Numbered from the stretch's first letter, positions 14,448 through 23,434 are shown. The stretch: DNA of 46,459 nt from Bacillota bacterium (GCA_023436115.1 JAEZKQ010000028.1:1-46459), one strand, 5' to 3'. Translations and numbers: made by a program. The notes: generated from the sequence alone by a model not told the origin.

Positions 14448-15850
14448 AAAGGGTCATGCTCAATCCCGTCACACGCGTCAGCGGTTTCTTAGGCATAGAA
14501 GCCTATATAGAAGGCAGCCGGGTGGTGGATGCAAAAACGCAGGGTCAATTATTCCGGGGCTTTGAGATGATGCTTAAAGGGAGGCCGCCTTTTGACGCGG
14601 TCTATTTTACTGAGCGCATCTGCGGTATCTGTTCGACGGCGCATTCTCTCGCGGCAACACTCGCGCTGGAAAGCGCAATGGACATCATCCCTTCGGAGCA
14701 AGGCCGTTACCTGCGGGATTTTGTACACGGATGCGAATTTTTGCAGAACCACATCCGGCACTTCTATCAGTATACCGTACCCGATTTTGTAAAGCTTCCC
14801 GATTATTCTCCGATTTTTGAGGCATCCGGTACGGATTTTCGGCTGCCAAAGGAAAAAAACGATACCATTGCCGCACATTATTTCGATTCGCTCGAGGTAA
14901 GCCGCGCCGCGCACAAAATGCTCGCCAGACTCGGTGGCAAAGCGCCTCACAATCACGGTATTTTTATAGGCGGCTTGACGTCGCAAGCTACGGCCGACAC
15001 AATTATCGCATTGCGCTCACAGCTTCACGAAATCAAAGGCTTTGTCGATAGGTGCATGATACCCGATGCGTATACCATTGGCGAATATTACAGTGAATAT
15101 TACAAAATGGGCAGGGGCTATGGCAACCTTTTGTCATTCGGATGCTTTAACAACTACAAGGAGCTGGGCACATTGTACTTAAACCCTGCGGTTATGATAA
15201 GAGGGAAGCAAAGCCGTTTTGATTCCAACGACATTACGGAAAGTACGCAGCATGCATGGTATGCCAACACGGCGCAGGCATACAAGCCATTCGATACGAT
15301 CACACCCGATGACCCCACAAAAAGGGATGCCTATTCATGGGTGAAGGCACCGCGATACGGCGGCTATCCCTGTGAGGTCGGACCACTGGCCCGTCTTTGG
15401 TTGTCCGGCGAATACCGGCACGGCATCTCCGCGATGGACAGGATAGTAGCCAGAACGCTTGAAACAAAAAAAATTACCGCGATCATGTCCGTGCTTTTGG
15501 ATCATTTTATACCCGGAGTCCAAACTCAGGCATCCTTTTATGTACCTCAAAATGCGGTGGGAGCGGGGCTTGTTGATACCACGCGCGGCGCACTGAGTCA
15601 CTGGCTGGAGATTAAGGATCAGCTGATTTCATTATATCAGCTGATTACACCGTCCGCATGGAATTTATCCACGCAAACCGGCGGCCTGAAGGGGACGGGT
15701 GAGCAGTCGCTGATCGGGACTGTTATAAACAATACCGATAATCCTGTGGAGTTAGGACGCATCATTCGTTCATTCGATCCTTGCGTCTCCTGCGCCACTC
15801 ATGTTTATTTGCATGGAGAACATAAGAAAACGATAAAGGTGGTGCCTTAA
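14444..15850 (+). CDS. [NiFe] hydrogenase large subunit, group 1-like (468 aa)
   Basis: Carries the Ni-Fe active site. The N-terminal motif RICGIC gives Cys60 and Cys63. The C-terminal motif DPCVSCATH gives Cys447, Cys450 and His453. Fifteen residues follow the His and end KVVP; in this family the tail is removed by a specific protease after Ni insertion, and such a protease is the next gene. Further group 1 traits are NPVTRVSGFLGIE at the start and APRYGGYPCEVGPLARLW in the middle. It overlaps the small subunit (ATGA) and shares one base with the protease gene (TAATG), so all three are coupled. Confidence 0.95.
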   Translation: MKRVMLNPVTRVSGFLGIEAYIEGSRVVDAKTQGQLFRGFEMMLKGRPPFDAVYFTERICGICSTAHSLAATLALESAMDIIPSEQGRYLRDFVHGCEFLQNHIRHFYQYTVPDFVKLPDYSPIFEASGTDFRLPKEKNDTIAAHYFDSLEVSRAAHKMLARLGGKAPHNHGIFIGGLTSQATADTIIALRSQLHEIKGFVDRCMIPDAYTIGEYYSEYYKMGRGYGNLLSFGCFNNYKELGTLYLNPAVMIRGKQSRFDSNDITESTQHAWYANTAQAYKPFDTITPDDPTKRDAYSWVKAPRYGGYPCEVGPLARLWLSGEYRHGISAMDRIVARTLETKKITAIMSVLLDHFIPGVQTQASFYVPQNAVGAGLVDTTRGALSHWLEIKDQLISLYQLITPSAWNLSTQTGGLKGTGEQSLIGTVINNTDNPVELGRIIRSFDPCVSCATHVYLHGEHKKTIKVVP

Positions 15851-16311
15851 TGAACATTGCTGTGGCGGCAATCGGCTGCCGGCTTATGAAGGATGACGGT
15901 GTGGGTATCAGGGTTGCCGAAGCTATCAAAGCACAGCTGATAGAGGAACACATCGGCGTGGTTGTGGCGGAAACAGATACGGAATATGGCATTGAGGCAG
16001 TCAGAGACTGCGGTTATGTGATCGTGCTGGATGCGGTAATGAGCGGAAGGCGGGCCGGGCAGCTCACGGTATTCTCGCTTAAAGATATCGGCAGCATAAA
16101 AAAACTGTTTTCATCGCAGCACGAGATGAGTTTGATCGACAGGCTTTACCGCGAAGGAAAGCATAATGGCTGCTTGATCGGTATTGAAGCGGCGGAAATC
16201 AGCTTCGGCTTTGAACTAAGCAAACCAATACAGAGATTATTTAAAAGGATTTGTGAGCAGGCAAAAAAGCAAATCATCAAAATAAAACGGGAAGTCACGC
16301 AAACTTATTAG
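15850..16311 (+). CDS. hydrogenase maturation protease, HybD/HyaD family (153 aa)
   Basis: Endopeptidase (family M52) that trims the large-subunit C-terminus once nickel is inserted. The N-terminal GxRLMKDDGVGIRVAE matches the Gly-Asn...Asp-Asp/Glu-Gly-x-Gly motif of the family. A strand ending VLDAVMSG and a later His (SSQHEMSL) supply the other metal-sensing residues. It starts on the last base of the large-subunit stop. Only this hydrogenase in the window needs it, because the Ech large subunit has no C-terminal tail. No terminator is obvious in the next 110 bases. Confidence 0.9.
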   Translation: MNIAVAAIGCRLMKDDGVGIRVAEAIKAQLIEEHIGVVVAETDTEYGIEAVRDCGYVIVLDAVMSGRRAGQLTVFSLKDIGSIKKLFSSQHEMSLIDRLYREGKHNGCLIGIEAAEISFGFELSKPIQRLFKRICEQAKKQIIKIKREVTQTY

Positions 16312-16422
16312 AGGTTCAGGTCAGAGCAATTCCTTATACGAAATTAGCGAGCCCTAAGGATAAAATCACAGTTTTCAAATGTCCGCATATTTTATTGTAT
16401 AACATCAAAGGAGGTGTAAGGA

Positions 16423-17202
16423 TTGGCATATTCTTACCCGTATTTTGGGTATGACAACAATAATATATTGGCAAAAGACATACAGAACAGGTTTATGCAA
16501 GGCGGGGCAAATGCCGTAAGAACAATAGAAAATCATACAGATCAAAGGCTGATCCATCAAACTGGCAATATGCCTAAGACTGGTACGGATCGCGGGATGA
16601 CACAAAACATGAGCGGCATGGCGCCTAGGGGCCATGAAATGGAAATGGGTGATAGGGCACCTATGGAACGCGGCATGAAACGTGGAATGGGTGATAGGGC
16701 ACCTATGGAACGTGGCATGGAACGTGGTATGGGCGATAGGGCGCCTATGGGCCAAGAGATGAACTTGCCTTATGAGCCGCAGACGGCTATGGCCGAAGCT
16801 TTGAGACTGATTGCAGATGCCGTTAAGGGTGAGGCAGAGGACAGAGCTTTTTATGATTACATGATCTCTCAAGCGCCCACAGCGGAAGAAAAGTCGATCA
16901 TTGCAGGTATCAGAGACGACGAAATAAAACACTTCAGGTTATTCAGACATATTTACCATGAGCTGACGGGAACGGCACTACCTGAATCGGAGGAAGTCAC
17001 GTTTGAAAAACCGGCTTCATATTGTGCCGGACTTCGCAAAGCACTGCTTGGTGAACAGAGTGCGGTCAAAAGATATCGTAAAATACTTTTTGCCATGACT
17101 GAAAGAAGACATTTAAATATGCTGACTGATATTATTACCGACGAACTTCGGCATTTAGGCCTTTACAACTATCTTTACGCAAAGAATAATTGTACGGATT
17201 AA
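16423..17202 (+). CDS. ferritin-like (rubrerythrin-type) protein with Met-rich repeats (259 aa)
   Basis: N-terminal ~120 residues are low complexity: MAYSYPYFGYDNNN, then Met/Gly/Arg-rich sequence with 14-residue repeats (unit GDRAPMERGMKRGM). The C-terminal ~130 residues form a ferritin-like four-helix bundle with carboxylate/His pairs: KGEAEDRAFYDYM, DDEIKHFRLFRHIY, GEQSAVKRYRKIL and TDELRHLGLYNYL, suited to a di-iron centre. There is no rubredoxin domain. The start is TTG, preceded by a near-perfect AAAGGAGGTG. Likely role: iron or peroxide handling (inference). The Met-rich segment might bind soft metals or protect against oxidation. It stands alone between the two hydrogenase operons. 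Confidence 0.75.
   Translation: MAYSYPYFGYDNNNILAKDIQNRFMQGGANAVRTIENHTDQRLIHQTGNMPKTGTDRGMTQNMSGMAPRGHEMEMGDRAPMERGMKRGMGDRAPMERGMERGMGDRAPMGQEMNLPYEPQTAMAEALRLIADAVKGEAEDRAFYDYMISQAPTAEEKSIIAGIRDDEIKHFRLFRHIYHELTGTALPESEEVTFEKPASYCAGLRKALLGEQSAVKRYRKILFAMTERRHLNMLTDIITDELRHLGLYNYLYAKNNCTD
16645..16749 (+). repeat. 42-bp in-frame direct repeats in the ferritin-like gene
   Basis: Units start at 16645, 16687 and 16729 (the third is partial), each opening ATGGG(T/C)GATAGGGC and coding MGDRAPM. The 42-bp period keeps the frame, so copy number could vary by slippage without breaking the gene. Confidence 0.9.
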
Positions 17203-17224
17203 CAATAATAAGACTTATAATGTA

Positions 17225-17273
17225 GAAAGCATGAAATCCGGGATACCATCTCGTAAACTCATGCTTCTTTTCT
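17225..17273 (+). terminator. terminator-like hairpin
   Basis: AAGCATGA (17227-17234) pairs with TCATGCTT (17259-17266), with a smaller GGGAT/ATCTC stem inside, followed by CTTTTCTT. It lies 23 bases after the ferritin-like gene. Confidence 0.5.
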
Positions 17274-17331
17274 TATATGATAATGTAAAAGTGTCGTATA
17301 CATTCGTTCATGTATTACTAAATTGGTTTAG

Positions 17332-17360
17332 TTGACTTTTAAAAATTAGGGTGGTATATT
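17332..17360 (+). promoter_or_regulatory. promoter of the ech-hyp operon
   Basis: TTGACT (17332-17337), a 17-bp spacer and TATATT (17355-17360), with a TG two bases upstream of the -10 (extended -10). It is 56 bases before the first ech gene, and no other strong promoter is seen in the next 10 kb. Confidence 0.75.
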
Positions 17361-17415
17361 AACTTCCGATTTGTATATCGAAAAAAAGAGCATTATATAA
17401 TATAATGGAGCAATT

Positions 17416-19320
17416 ATGACTAACATTGGTCTTTTAATAGTTTTTCCGCTTTTAGCGGCTGCTGTTCTGGCATTGGTCAAAAATGACAAGGTGAGAAATG
17501 TTGTTGTCATCTTCTCTTGCGTTGTCATTGCGTCTCTCGCGCTGCTTGTGTCATTCGCGAATTTCGACCAGCCCGAGCAATATTATGTGGTGCAATCCAA
17601 AGGAGCGAACTTTGGCCTTTTTGCGGTAGAGATATTGCTGGCCTTATATATTGTCATACTGTCTATTAAGAGCAAAAAGTTTCTGGTGACAGCGGTCATT
17701 GTCCTGCAGACGGGCGCGTTGGTTATTTATGAATTATCCGGCCATCATCTTACCGAGCATTTAACGCATCACTTCTTTGTCGACAAGCTTAATATCATCA
17801 TGATTTTGATCGTGGCGTTTGTTGGCGGTCTTATCAGTATTTATGCACTGTCCTATATGAAAAATTACCACAAGCACCATACGGAAGTTAAAGATCGGCG
17901 ACATGTTTTCTTCTCGGTGATATTCATATTTTTATCGGCGATGTTCGGTATTGTGCTGTGCAACGATCTTGTTTGGATATACCTTTTCTGGGAAATTACA
18001 ACGGTGTGCTCTTTCCTGCTGATCGGTTATACGAAATCGGCAGAATCGATAAAAAACGCGTTCACCGCACTTTTATATAATATTATTGGCAGTGTGTTTT
18101 TTGCCGCGGCCATTATTTATTTTGGTACGCTGTATCAAGTGACGGAGCTCAAAGACATACTCAGCATGGCCATAGACAAACCGGAATTTGCCGTTCCGGC
18201 GCTGTTCCTTGCCATTGCGGGTCTAGCAAAATCCGCACAGATGCCGTTTTCCAAATGGATTTTGGGCGCAATGGTGGCACCCACGCCGTCTTCTGCGCTA
18301 TTGCATTCCTCAACAATGGTCAAAGCGGGCGTTTATCTGATATTACGTCTGTCGCCGCTGCTGCAAGGTAATCTGGCCGGGTTCTTTATTGTGCTCATCG
18401 GCGGCGTGACATTCCTGGCCGCCTCATTCATTGCCATTTCTCAAAACGATGCCAAGAAGGTACTCGCCTACTCCACGGTCGCCAACTTGGGGCTTATTAT
18501 ATCGTGTGCAGGTATCGGCACGTATGAATCGCTATGGGCCGCGATTTTCCTGATTATATTCCATGCCGTATCCAAATCGCTGCTGTTTTTGTCCGTCGGT
18601 TCGGTGGAGAACTTAATGGGCAGCCGCGATATCGAGGATATGCATGGGCTAATCGTCAAGCTGCCCATGATGGCCGTGCTGATGGTGGTGGGCATTGCGG
18701 GTATGTTTTTAGCGCCTTTTGGTATGCTGATTTCCAAATGGGCTGCCATGAAGGCATTCCTTGATTCAAAAAACATGATTATGCTTTTGATGCTCGCGTT
18801 TGGCAGCGCTGCAACGCTCTTCTATTGGACAAAATGGTTGGGTAAACTGGTGGCGATCCGGCATCAAAGTGAACGGATACAAGCAAAACCTCAGATTGCT
18901 GAGAAATTTTCAATGTTTGCATTGGCTGTCTTTACAATCGCGAACTGTTTGCTGTTTCCTGTGATATCTCAATACGTAGCCGAGCCGTACCTTGTTCAGA
19001 TATTCGGCCAGTCGCGTATTATCATCAGCTCGGGCAATCAGTATATCATGCTCATGCTTTTAGGCATGATATTACTGCTGCCGCTGGGGCTGCGTTTTCT
19101 GACACGGGGTGCCAAGCTGACCTCCGTTTATATGAGCGGCTTGAATGAGGGGGACGACAGGCACTTTAAAGGCGCAGGCGGCGAAATAAAGCGTATGTAT
19201 TTAAGCAACTGGTATATGGAAAGATATTTTGGGGAAGACAAGCTGTTTAAAATCAGTACGCTTATCGCGGCCGCTTTACTGGTGTTTATATTGATTTACT
19301 TGGTTGGGAGTATCCTTTAA
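17416..19320 (+). CDS. echA: energy-converting hydrogenase subunit A, NuoL/antiporter-like (634 aa)
   Basis: A large polytopic membrane protein of the complex I NuoL/MrpA-type family, predicted to translocate ions as the hydrogenase turns over. About 16 hydrophobic helices are visible. Conserved charged residues in the channel are recognisable: Glu193 in the segment WIYLFWEITT, and Lys303 in LLHSSTMVKAGVYLILRLSP. The family's signature ...FSKWILGAMVAPTPSSALLHSS is complete. Ribosome binding site TGGAG is 5 bases upstream. It is first of echABCDEF, in the same gene order as the Methanosarcina ech operon. Whether protons or sodium are pumped cannot be judged by eye. Confidence 0.9.
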   Translation: MTNIGLLIVFPLLAAAVLALVKNDKVRNVVVIFSCVVIASLALLVSFANFDQPEQYYVVQSKGANFGLFAVEILLALYIVILSIKSKKFLVTAVIVLQTGALVIYELSGHHLTEHLTHHFFVDKLNIIMILIVAFVGGLISIYALSYMKNYHKHHTEVKDRRHVFFSVIFIFLSAMFGIVLCNDLVWIYLFWEITTVCSFLLIGYTKSAESIKNAFTALLYNIIGSVFFAAAIIYFGTLYQVTELKDILSMAIDKPEFAVPALFLAIAGLAKSAQMPFSKWILGAMVAPTPSSALLHSSTMVKAGVYLILRLSPLLQGNLAGFFIVLIGGVTFLAASFIAISQNDAKKVLAYSTVANLGLIISCAGIGTYESLWAAIFLIIFHAVSKSLLFLSVGSVENLMGSRDIEDMHGLIVKLPMMAVLMVVGIAGMFLAPFGMLISKWAAMKAFLDSKNMIMLLMLAFGSAATLFYWTKWLGKLVAIRHQSERIQAKPQIAEKFSMFALAVFTIANCLLFPVISQYVAEPYLVQIFGQSRIIISSGNQYIMLMLLGMILLLPLGLRFLTRGAKLTSVYMSGLNEGDDRHFKGAGGEIKRMYLSNWYMERYFGEDKLFKISTLIAAALLVFILIYLVGSIL

Positions 19321-19321
19321 A

Positions 19322-20182
19322 ATGAGCTATCTCTACGCAATATTATATGTTATACTCGCACCTTTTTTGGGGGGGCTTTTATCGGGGGCAGACCGTATCA
19401 TTACCGCGCGTATGCAGGGACGGCAAGGCCCGCCTCTGCTGCAGCCGTTTTATGATGTGATCAAGCTGCTTCGGAAGGAATCCGCTATCGTGAACCGCGC
19501 CGAAACATTCTTGATCGTCATGTTTTTGCTGTTCATGATTGTAACAGGCGCGCTGTTTTTCTCGGGAGGCGACCTGCTCCTTGTTATATTCGCGCTGACG
19601 CTATCCAGTATCTTTTTGCTCATCGCGGCGTATTCAACAAACTCTCCGTATAGCAATATGGGTGCAGACAGAGAGCTTTTGTCTATGATGGCTTACGAGC
19701 CGATGGTGCTGTTTACCGCGATGGGCTTTTACCTTGTCGCGCACTCATTTAACGTTTCAGATATCGTTGCTGCGGATATTCCGGCAGTGGTCTATATGCC
19801 GGGCATATTTTTGGGATTTGTGTTTATACTCACATTCAAATTCCGCAAATCACCGTTTGACATCAGCACATCGCACCACGCGCATCAGGAACTTGTCAAA
19901 GGCCTGACAACGGAGTTTTCCGGCCCGACGCTGGCGTGGGTGGAGATTGCGCATTGGTATGAAAACATTATGCTTTTGGGGCTTATCTATATTTTCTTTG
20001 TGTGGAACAATGCAATAAGCCCGGTTATCGCCATTGCCGCATGCCTTGTTGCATACTTTTTTGAAATACTTGCGGACAATACATTCGCGAGGGCAAGATG
20101 GAAGCTTGCGCTTAAAACAACATGGGCCTTTACGCTGGCAGCAGGCTTCCTTAATATCATACTATTATCGTTTATCGCTTAG
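19322..20182 (+). CDS. echB: energy-converting hydrogenase subunit B, NuoH-like (286 aa)
   Basis: Integral membrane subunit of the NuoH/HycD/EchB family that anchors the hydrogenase module. The conserved N-terminal GADRIITARMQGRQGPPLLQ, followed by PFYDVIKLLRKE, marks the quinone-site-like loop kept in group 4 hydrogenases. KFRKSPFDISTSHHAHQELV followed by KGLTTEFSG is also typical. Six to eight hydrophobic helices follow. I start at the ATG at 19322 (GGGAG 11 bases upstream), not the TTG 18 bases earlier, which lies inside echA. Confidence 0.92.
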   Translation: MSYLYAILYVILAPFLGGLLSGADRIITARMQGRQGPPLLQPFYDVIKLLRKESAIVNRAETFLIVMFLLFMIVTGALFFSGGDLLLVIFALTLSSIFLLIAAYSTNSPYSNMGADRELLSMMAYEPMVLFTAMGFYLVAHSFNVSDIVAADIPAVVYMPGIFLGFVFILTFKFRKSPFDISTSHHAHQELVKGLTTEFSGPTLAWVEIAHWYENIMLLGLIYIFFVWNNAISPVIAIAACLVAYFFEILADNTFARARWKLALKTTWAFTLAAGFLNIILLSFIA

Positions 20183-20191
20183 GGTGGAAAT

Positions 20192-20665
20192 ATGGGAACT
20201 TTTAAAAGATCACCATGGGTCATACATTATAACGGATCGAGCTGCAACGGATGTGATATCGAGGTGCTGGCTTGCCTGACGCCGCTGTACGATCTGGAAC
20301 GGTTTGGCATTATTAATACGGGAAATCCCAAGCATGCGGATATTCTGGTGGTGACAGGTGCGGTGAATGCACAGGGTACGGATGTACTCAAACAAATTTA
20401 TGAGCAGATGCCGCATCCCAAAGCCGTGGTGGCGGTGGGCATATGCGCGGCGAGCGGGGGCATATTTGCCGATTGCTATAATGTGCAGGGCGGTGTGGAC
20501 AAAGTGATACCGGTGGATGTTTATGTACCGGGCTGCGCGGCAAGGCCCGAGGCCATTATCGACGGTGTTTACAAAGCCGCGGCTATTTTGGATGAGAAAT
20601 ATAAAGACTATAAAGTGAAAAAGAAACAAAAGAAATTGAAGGATAAAAGCCATGCAGGAAATTGA
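20192..20665 (+). CDS. echC: energy-converting hydrogenase small subunit C, NuoB-like (157 aa)
   Basis: Small [NiFe] hydrogenase subunit with one [4Fe-4S] cluster, homologous to NuoB. Cluster Cys: Cys18 and Cys21 in SSCNGCDIEVLA, one in VGICAASGG and one in VPGCAARPEA. The C-terminus is a Lys-rich tail. It accepts or donates electrons between the EchF ferredoxin clusters and the Ni-Fe site. GGGTGG stands 4 bases before the ATG, and the last 14 bases overlap echD. Confidence 0.93.
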   Translation: MGTFKRSPWVIHYNGSSCNGCDIEVLACLTPLYDLERFGIINTGNPKHADILVVTGAVNAQGTDVLKQIYEQMPHPKAVVAVGICAASGGIFADCYNVQGGVDKVIPVDVYVPGCAARPEAIIDGVYKAAAILDEKYKDYKVKKKQKKLKDKSHAGN

Positions 20666-21008
20666 AGCTGTACAAAAAGACGCGCTTTTAAACCGCGCGA
20701 GCGATCTGAAGGATGAGGGGTGGCGGCTTATTCAGATATGCTGCTCGGCAGCTGATGAAGGTTATGAGCTGGACTATTCCTTTGATAAGGATTATAACCT
20801 TATCGATCTAAAAGTACAGGCATGTTCGGGCGAAGAAATCCCCAGCATCAGCGTGATATTCCCGCCTGCGTTTTTGTATGAAAACGAGATGGAAGCCCTC
20901 TACGGAGTCAAAGTTTTACATAAATCGGTGGACTTTGGCGGCAAGCTGTATATGACCGCACAGAAAACACCCTTTGCACAAAGCAGCGGGGAGGGTAAAG
21001 ACAAATGA
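20652..21008 (+). CDS. echD: energy-converting hydrogenase subunit D, NuoC-like (118 aa)
   Basis: Homologue of the 30-kDa subunit of complex I (NuoC), the least conserved Ech subunit. The strand pattern DEGWRLIQICCSAADEGYEL, YSFDKDYNLIDLKV and the C-terminal IFPPAFLYENEMEALYGVK are typical. No cofactor site is expected. The gene overlaps echC by 14 bases and echE by 4. The assignment rests partly on position between echC and echE. Confidence 0.85.
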   Translation: MQEIEAVQKDALLNRASDLKDEGWRLIQICCSAADEGYELDYSFDKDYNLIDLKVQACSGEEIPSISVIFPPAFLYENEMEALYGVKVLHKSVDFGGKLYMTAQKTPFAQSSGEGKDK

Positions 21009-22084
21009 GTAAACGCAGTGTGATTCCCTTTGGACCGCAGCATCCGGTGCTGCCGGAGCCGATTCACCTTGATTTGGTTATCGAAGATGAGGTGGTGGTG
21101 GAGGCGATCCCTTCCATCGGCTATGTTCATCGCGGGCTGGAAAAGCTTGTAGAGAAGAAAGATTTCCTGGAATACGTATACGTCGCCGAGCGTGTCTGCG
21201 GTATTTGCAGCTTTATGCACGGTATGGGCTATTGCATGGCGGTGGAAGACATAATGAAGATACAGATCCCGCGGCGCGCTGAGTTCCTGCGCGTGATTTG
21301 GGCGGAGCTGTCGCGTATACACAGCCACATTCTTTGGCTGGGCTTACTGGCTGACGCATTTGGGTTTGAAAGCTTGTTTATGCAAAGCTGGCGACTGCGA
21401 GAGCAGATACTCGACTTGTTTGAAATGACGACCGGGGGACGCGTTATCTTCTCGGTGTGCAAGGTGGGCGGTGTCCGAAAAGATATCGACGCCCAATCGT
21501 GCAGCGCCATTGTAAAGACGCTAGACGGCATTCAGGGCGAATTCAAACGCCTCGAAGATATATTCTTAAACGACCGCTCGGTGATTCACCGCTTAAAAGG
21601 CATCGGTGTGCTGTCTAAAGAAGATGCGCATACGCTGGGAGCCGTAGGGCCTATGATGCGCGCAAGCGGTATTTCCAGGGACATGCGCAAAACAGGCTAC
21701 GCGGCCTATGATGAGCTGGACTTTGATATCTATACGCATGACGACGGAGACAGCTATTCGCGCTGCGCGGTACGCTTAAAAGAGGTCTACTCATCGATAG
21801 ATCTGATCAAGCAAGCAATCGCTAAGTTGCCTGAAGGCGAGATAGATGTGAAGGTGAAGGGAACCCCTAGCGGGGAGAGCTTTGTACGTCTCGAACAGCC
21901 GCGCGGCGAGGTGCTGTATTATGTGCGTGCCAACGGGACAAAGAATCTGTCTCGTTTCCGAGTGAGAACACCCACGTTTGCAAATATACCTTCACTGCTG
22001 CATATACTCAAAGGACGCAGTCTGGCCAACGTGCCGCTGCTGATACTCACCATAGACCCGTGTATCAGCTGCACAGAAAGGTAG
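21005..22084 (+). CDS. echE: energy-converting hydrogenase large subunit E, NuoD-like (359 aa)
   Basis: Holds the Ni-Fe active site of the group 4 enzyme. RVCGIC gives Cys65 and Cys68, and the protein ends DPCISCTER, giving Cys353 and Cys356. The chain stops right after this motif with no C-terminal extension. Group 4 large subunits of this type are used without proteolytic trimming, so the HybD-like protease upstream should not act here. IPFGPQHPVLPEPIHLDL at the N-terminus is the NuoD-like opening. It couples by overlap with echD. Confidence 0.94.
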   Translation: MSKRSVIPFGPQHPVLPEPIHLDLVIEDEVVVEAIPSIGYVHRGLEKLVEKKDFLEYVYVAERVCGICSFMHGMGYCMAVEDIMKIQIPRRAEFLRVIWAELSRIHSHILWLGLLADAFGFESLFMQSWRLREQILDLFEMTTGGRVIFSVCKVGGVRKDIDAQSCSAIVKTLDGIQGEFKRLEDIFLNDRSVIHRLKGIGVLSKEDAHTLGAVGPMMRASGISRDMRKTGYAAYDELDFDIYTHDDGDSYSRCAVRLKEVYSSIDLIKQAIAKLPEGEIDVKVKGTPSGESFVRLEQPRGEVLYYVRANGTKNLSRFRVRTPTFANIPSLLHILKGRSLANVPLLILTIDPCISCTER

Positions 22085-22091
22085 GGATATC

Positions 22092-22430
22092 ATGGCGATC
22101 ATGCATTTTTCCAAAACAGCGCTTAAGAATCTGGTTTCCCGCCCTGCAACGCGAAAATATCCGAAAAAACAACGCACCTTTTTTGACCGGACGCGTGGAG
22201 CTGTGGATATCAAAATCGATGAGTGCATTTTTTGCAGCCTTTGTGCGCGCAAATGCCCCACGGGTGCGCTGGCTGTCAGTAAGCCGGAGCAGAGCTGGCA
22301 TATAGACAGGCTCAAGTGCATACAATGCAGCGGCTGCGTAGAGACCTGCCCCAAAAAGTGCCTCTCTATGAATCAATCATACACGACTCCGTCACAAGGG
22401 CCGTCTGCAAACGATTATAAAAATGCATGA
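22092..22430 (+). CDS. echF: energy-converting hydrogenase ferredoxin-like subunit F (112 aa)
   Basis: A polyferredoxin subunit with two [4Fe-4S] motifs: CIFCSLCARKCPTGAL and CIQCSGCVETCPKKCL (CxxCxxCxxxCP each). It corresponds to NuoI/EchF, which passes electrons between soluble ferredoxin and EchC. A basic N-terminal stretch (about 40 residues) precedes the first cluster. GGGAT lies before the ATG, 7 bases after echE. It overlaps hypA by 8 bases, tying structural and maturation genes into one transcript. Confidence 0.93.
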   Translation: MAIMHFSKTALKNLVSRPATRKYPKKQRTFFDRTRGAVDIKIDECIFCSLCARKCPTGALAVSKPEQSWHIDRLKCIQCSGCVETCPKKCLSMNQSYTTPSQGPSANDYKNA

Positions 22431-22800
22431 GTATCCGATCACGCTGGAGATCATACGTATCGCCAGTGAAGCGGCAAAAGAAAGAAACGCGGTCAGCGTG
22501 AGCAAAATTTCGCTCGTTATCGGTGATTTGAGCGGTTATGTGGGCGAAAGTATCCATATGTACTTTGACGAAATTTCCAAAGGCACAATCTGCGAAGGTT
22601 GTGCGCTTGAGATAGAACGCGTCAAACCAAAGGTGCAGTGCAGCGCCTGCGGTGAACTGTTTGAAAGAAAGCTGTTATCGTTTGAATGCCCGTTTTGCGG
22701 GGGCGAAGCAAACCCCACGAAGATAGGCACCGAGTTTTTTATAAAGTCAATAGAAGCTATGGTAGATGAGGAGAACACACGTGGAAATTCAGAAAATTGA
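22423..22800 (+). CDS. hypA: hydrogenase nickel-insertion protein HypA (125 aa)
   Basis: Nickel metallochaperone that works with HypB. Starts MHEYPITLEIIRIA; the family begins MHE, where His2 and the N-terminal amine bind nickel. The zinc site is the two CxxC pairs, CSACGE and CPFCGG, near residues 75 and 90. Overlaps echF at the 5' end and hypB at the 3' end. Confidence 0.94.
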   Translation: MHEYPITLEIIRIASEAAKERNAVSVSKISLVIGDLSGYVGESIHMYFDEISKGTICEGCALEIERVKPKVQCSACGELFERKLLSFECPFCGGEANPTKIGTEFFIKSIEAMVDEENTRGNSEN

Positions 22801-23434
22801 CGTTGAACAAGCCATATATGATAAAAATGACCGCATAGCCAAGAATGTGAAGCAAGCCTTAACAGACAAGGGTATATTTGCGGTCAATGTGATGGGTGCC
22901 CCCGGCGCGGGAAAAACCTCGATCATATTGGCACTGACCAAAGGGCTTTCGGATAAATGCTATGTGGTGGAGGGTGATATCGAGTCGGATATCGACACGC
23001 AAAAGCTGCAAAGCCTTGGTATTTCAACGATGCAGATCAACACGCATGGCGCATGCCATCTGGATGCCCCTACTATTGAAAACGCGTTATCTGATATTGA
23101 CTTCGGGCAGAGCGGCTTTTTATTTATTGAAAACATAGGCAATCTTGTTTGCCCCGCAGAGTTCAGCATCGGGGAGCATATCAAAATGCTGATCGTGACG
23201 GCCACGGACGGCAGCGATAAGCCGTATAAATACCCGCTGGCGTTCGAAAAAGCCGATGTGATCGTCATCAACAAGGCCGATCTGATACCGTATGTGGATT
23301 TTGACGAAGCTTTTTTTATGGCCGGTGTCCGCGCGCTCAATCCCGATGTGTCCGTTTTTAAGGTGTGCGCCAAATCGGGCAGCGGCACGGATGATATAGT
23401 CACATGGCTCAGCGAGAAGAAAAAGACGCTTTAA
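22781..23434 (+). CDS. hypB: hydrogenase maturation GTPase HypB (217 aa)
   Basis: GTPase that drives nickel delivery with HypA. P-loop NVMGAPGAGKTS near residue 35, VEGDIESDIDTQ (switch and metal site), a conserved NTHGACHLDA, and the guanine-specificity motif VINKADL. The His-rich nickel-storage stretch and N-terminal CxxCGC motif of some HypB proteins are absent. I choose GTG at 22781 because AGGAG is 7 bases upstream; the in-frame ATG 15 bases earlier overlaps that site. Its end overlaps hypF by 31 bases. Confidence 0.93.
   Translation: MEIQKIDVEQAIYDKNDRIAKNVKQALTDKGIFAVNVMGAPGAGKTSIILALTKGLSDKCYVVEGDIESDIDTQKLQSLGISTMQINTHGACHLDAPTIENALSDIDFGQSGFLFIENIGNLVCPAEFSIGEHIKMLIVTATDGSDKPYKYPLAFEKADVIVINKADLIPYVDFDEAFFMAGVRALNPDVSVFKVCAKSGSGTDDIVTWLSEKKKTL

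Noticed and set aside
16645..16749. CRISPR-like repeat array
   Set aside because: The 42-bp units are contiguous, without spacers, and code in frame for MGDRAPMERGMKRG repeats.
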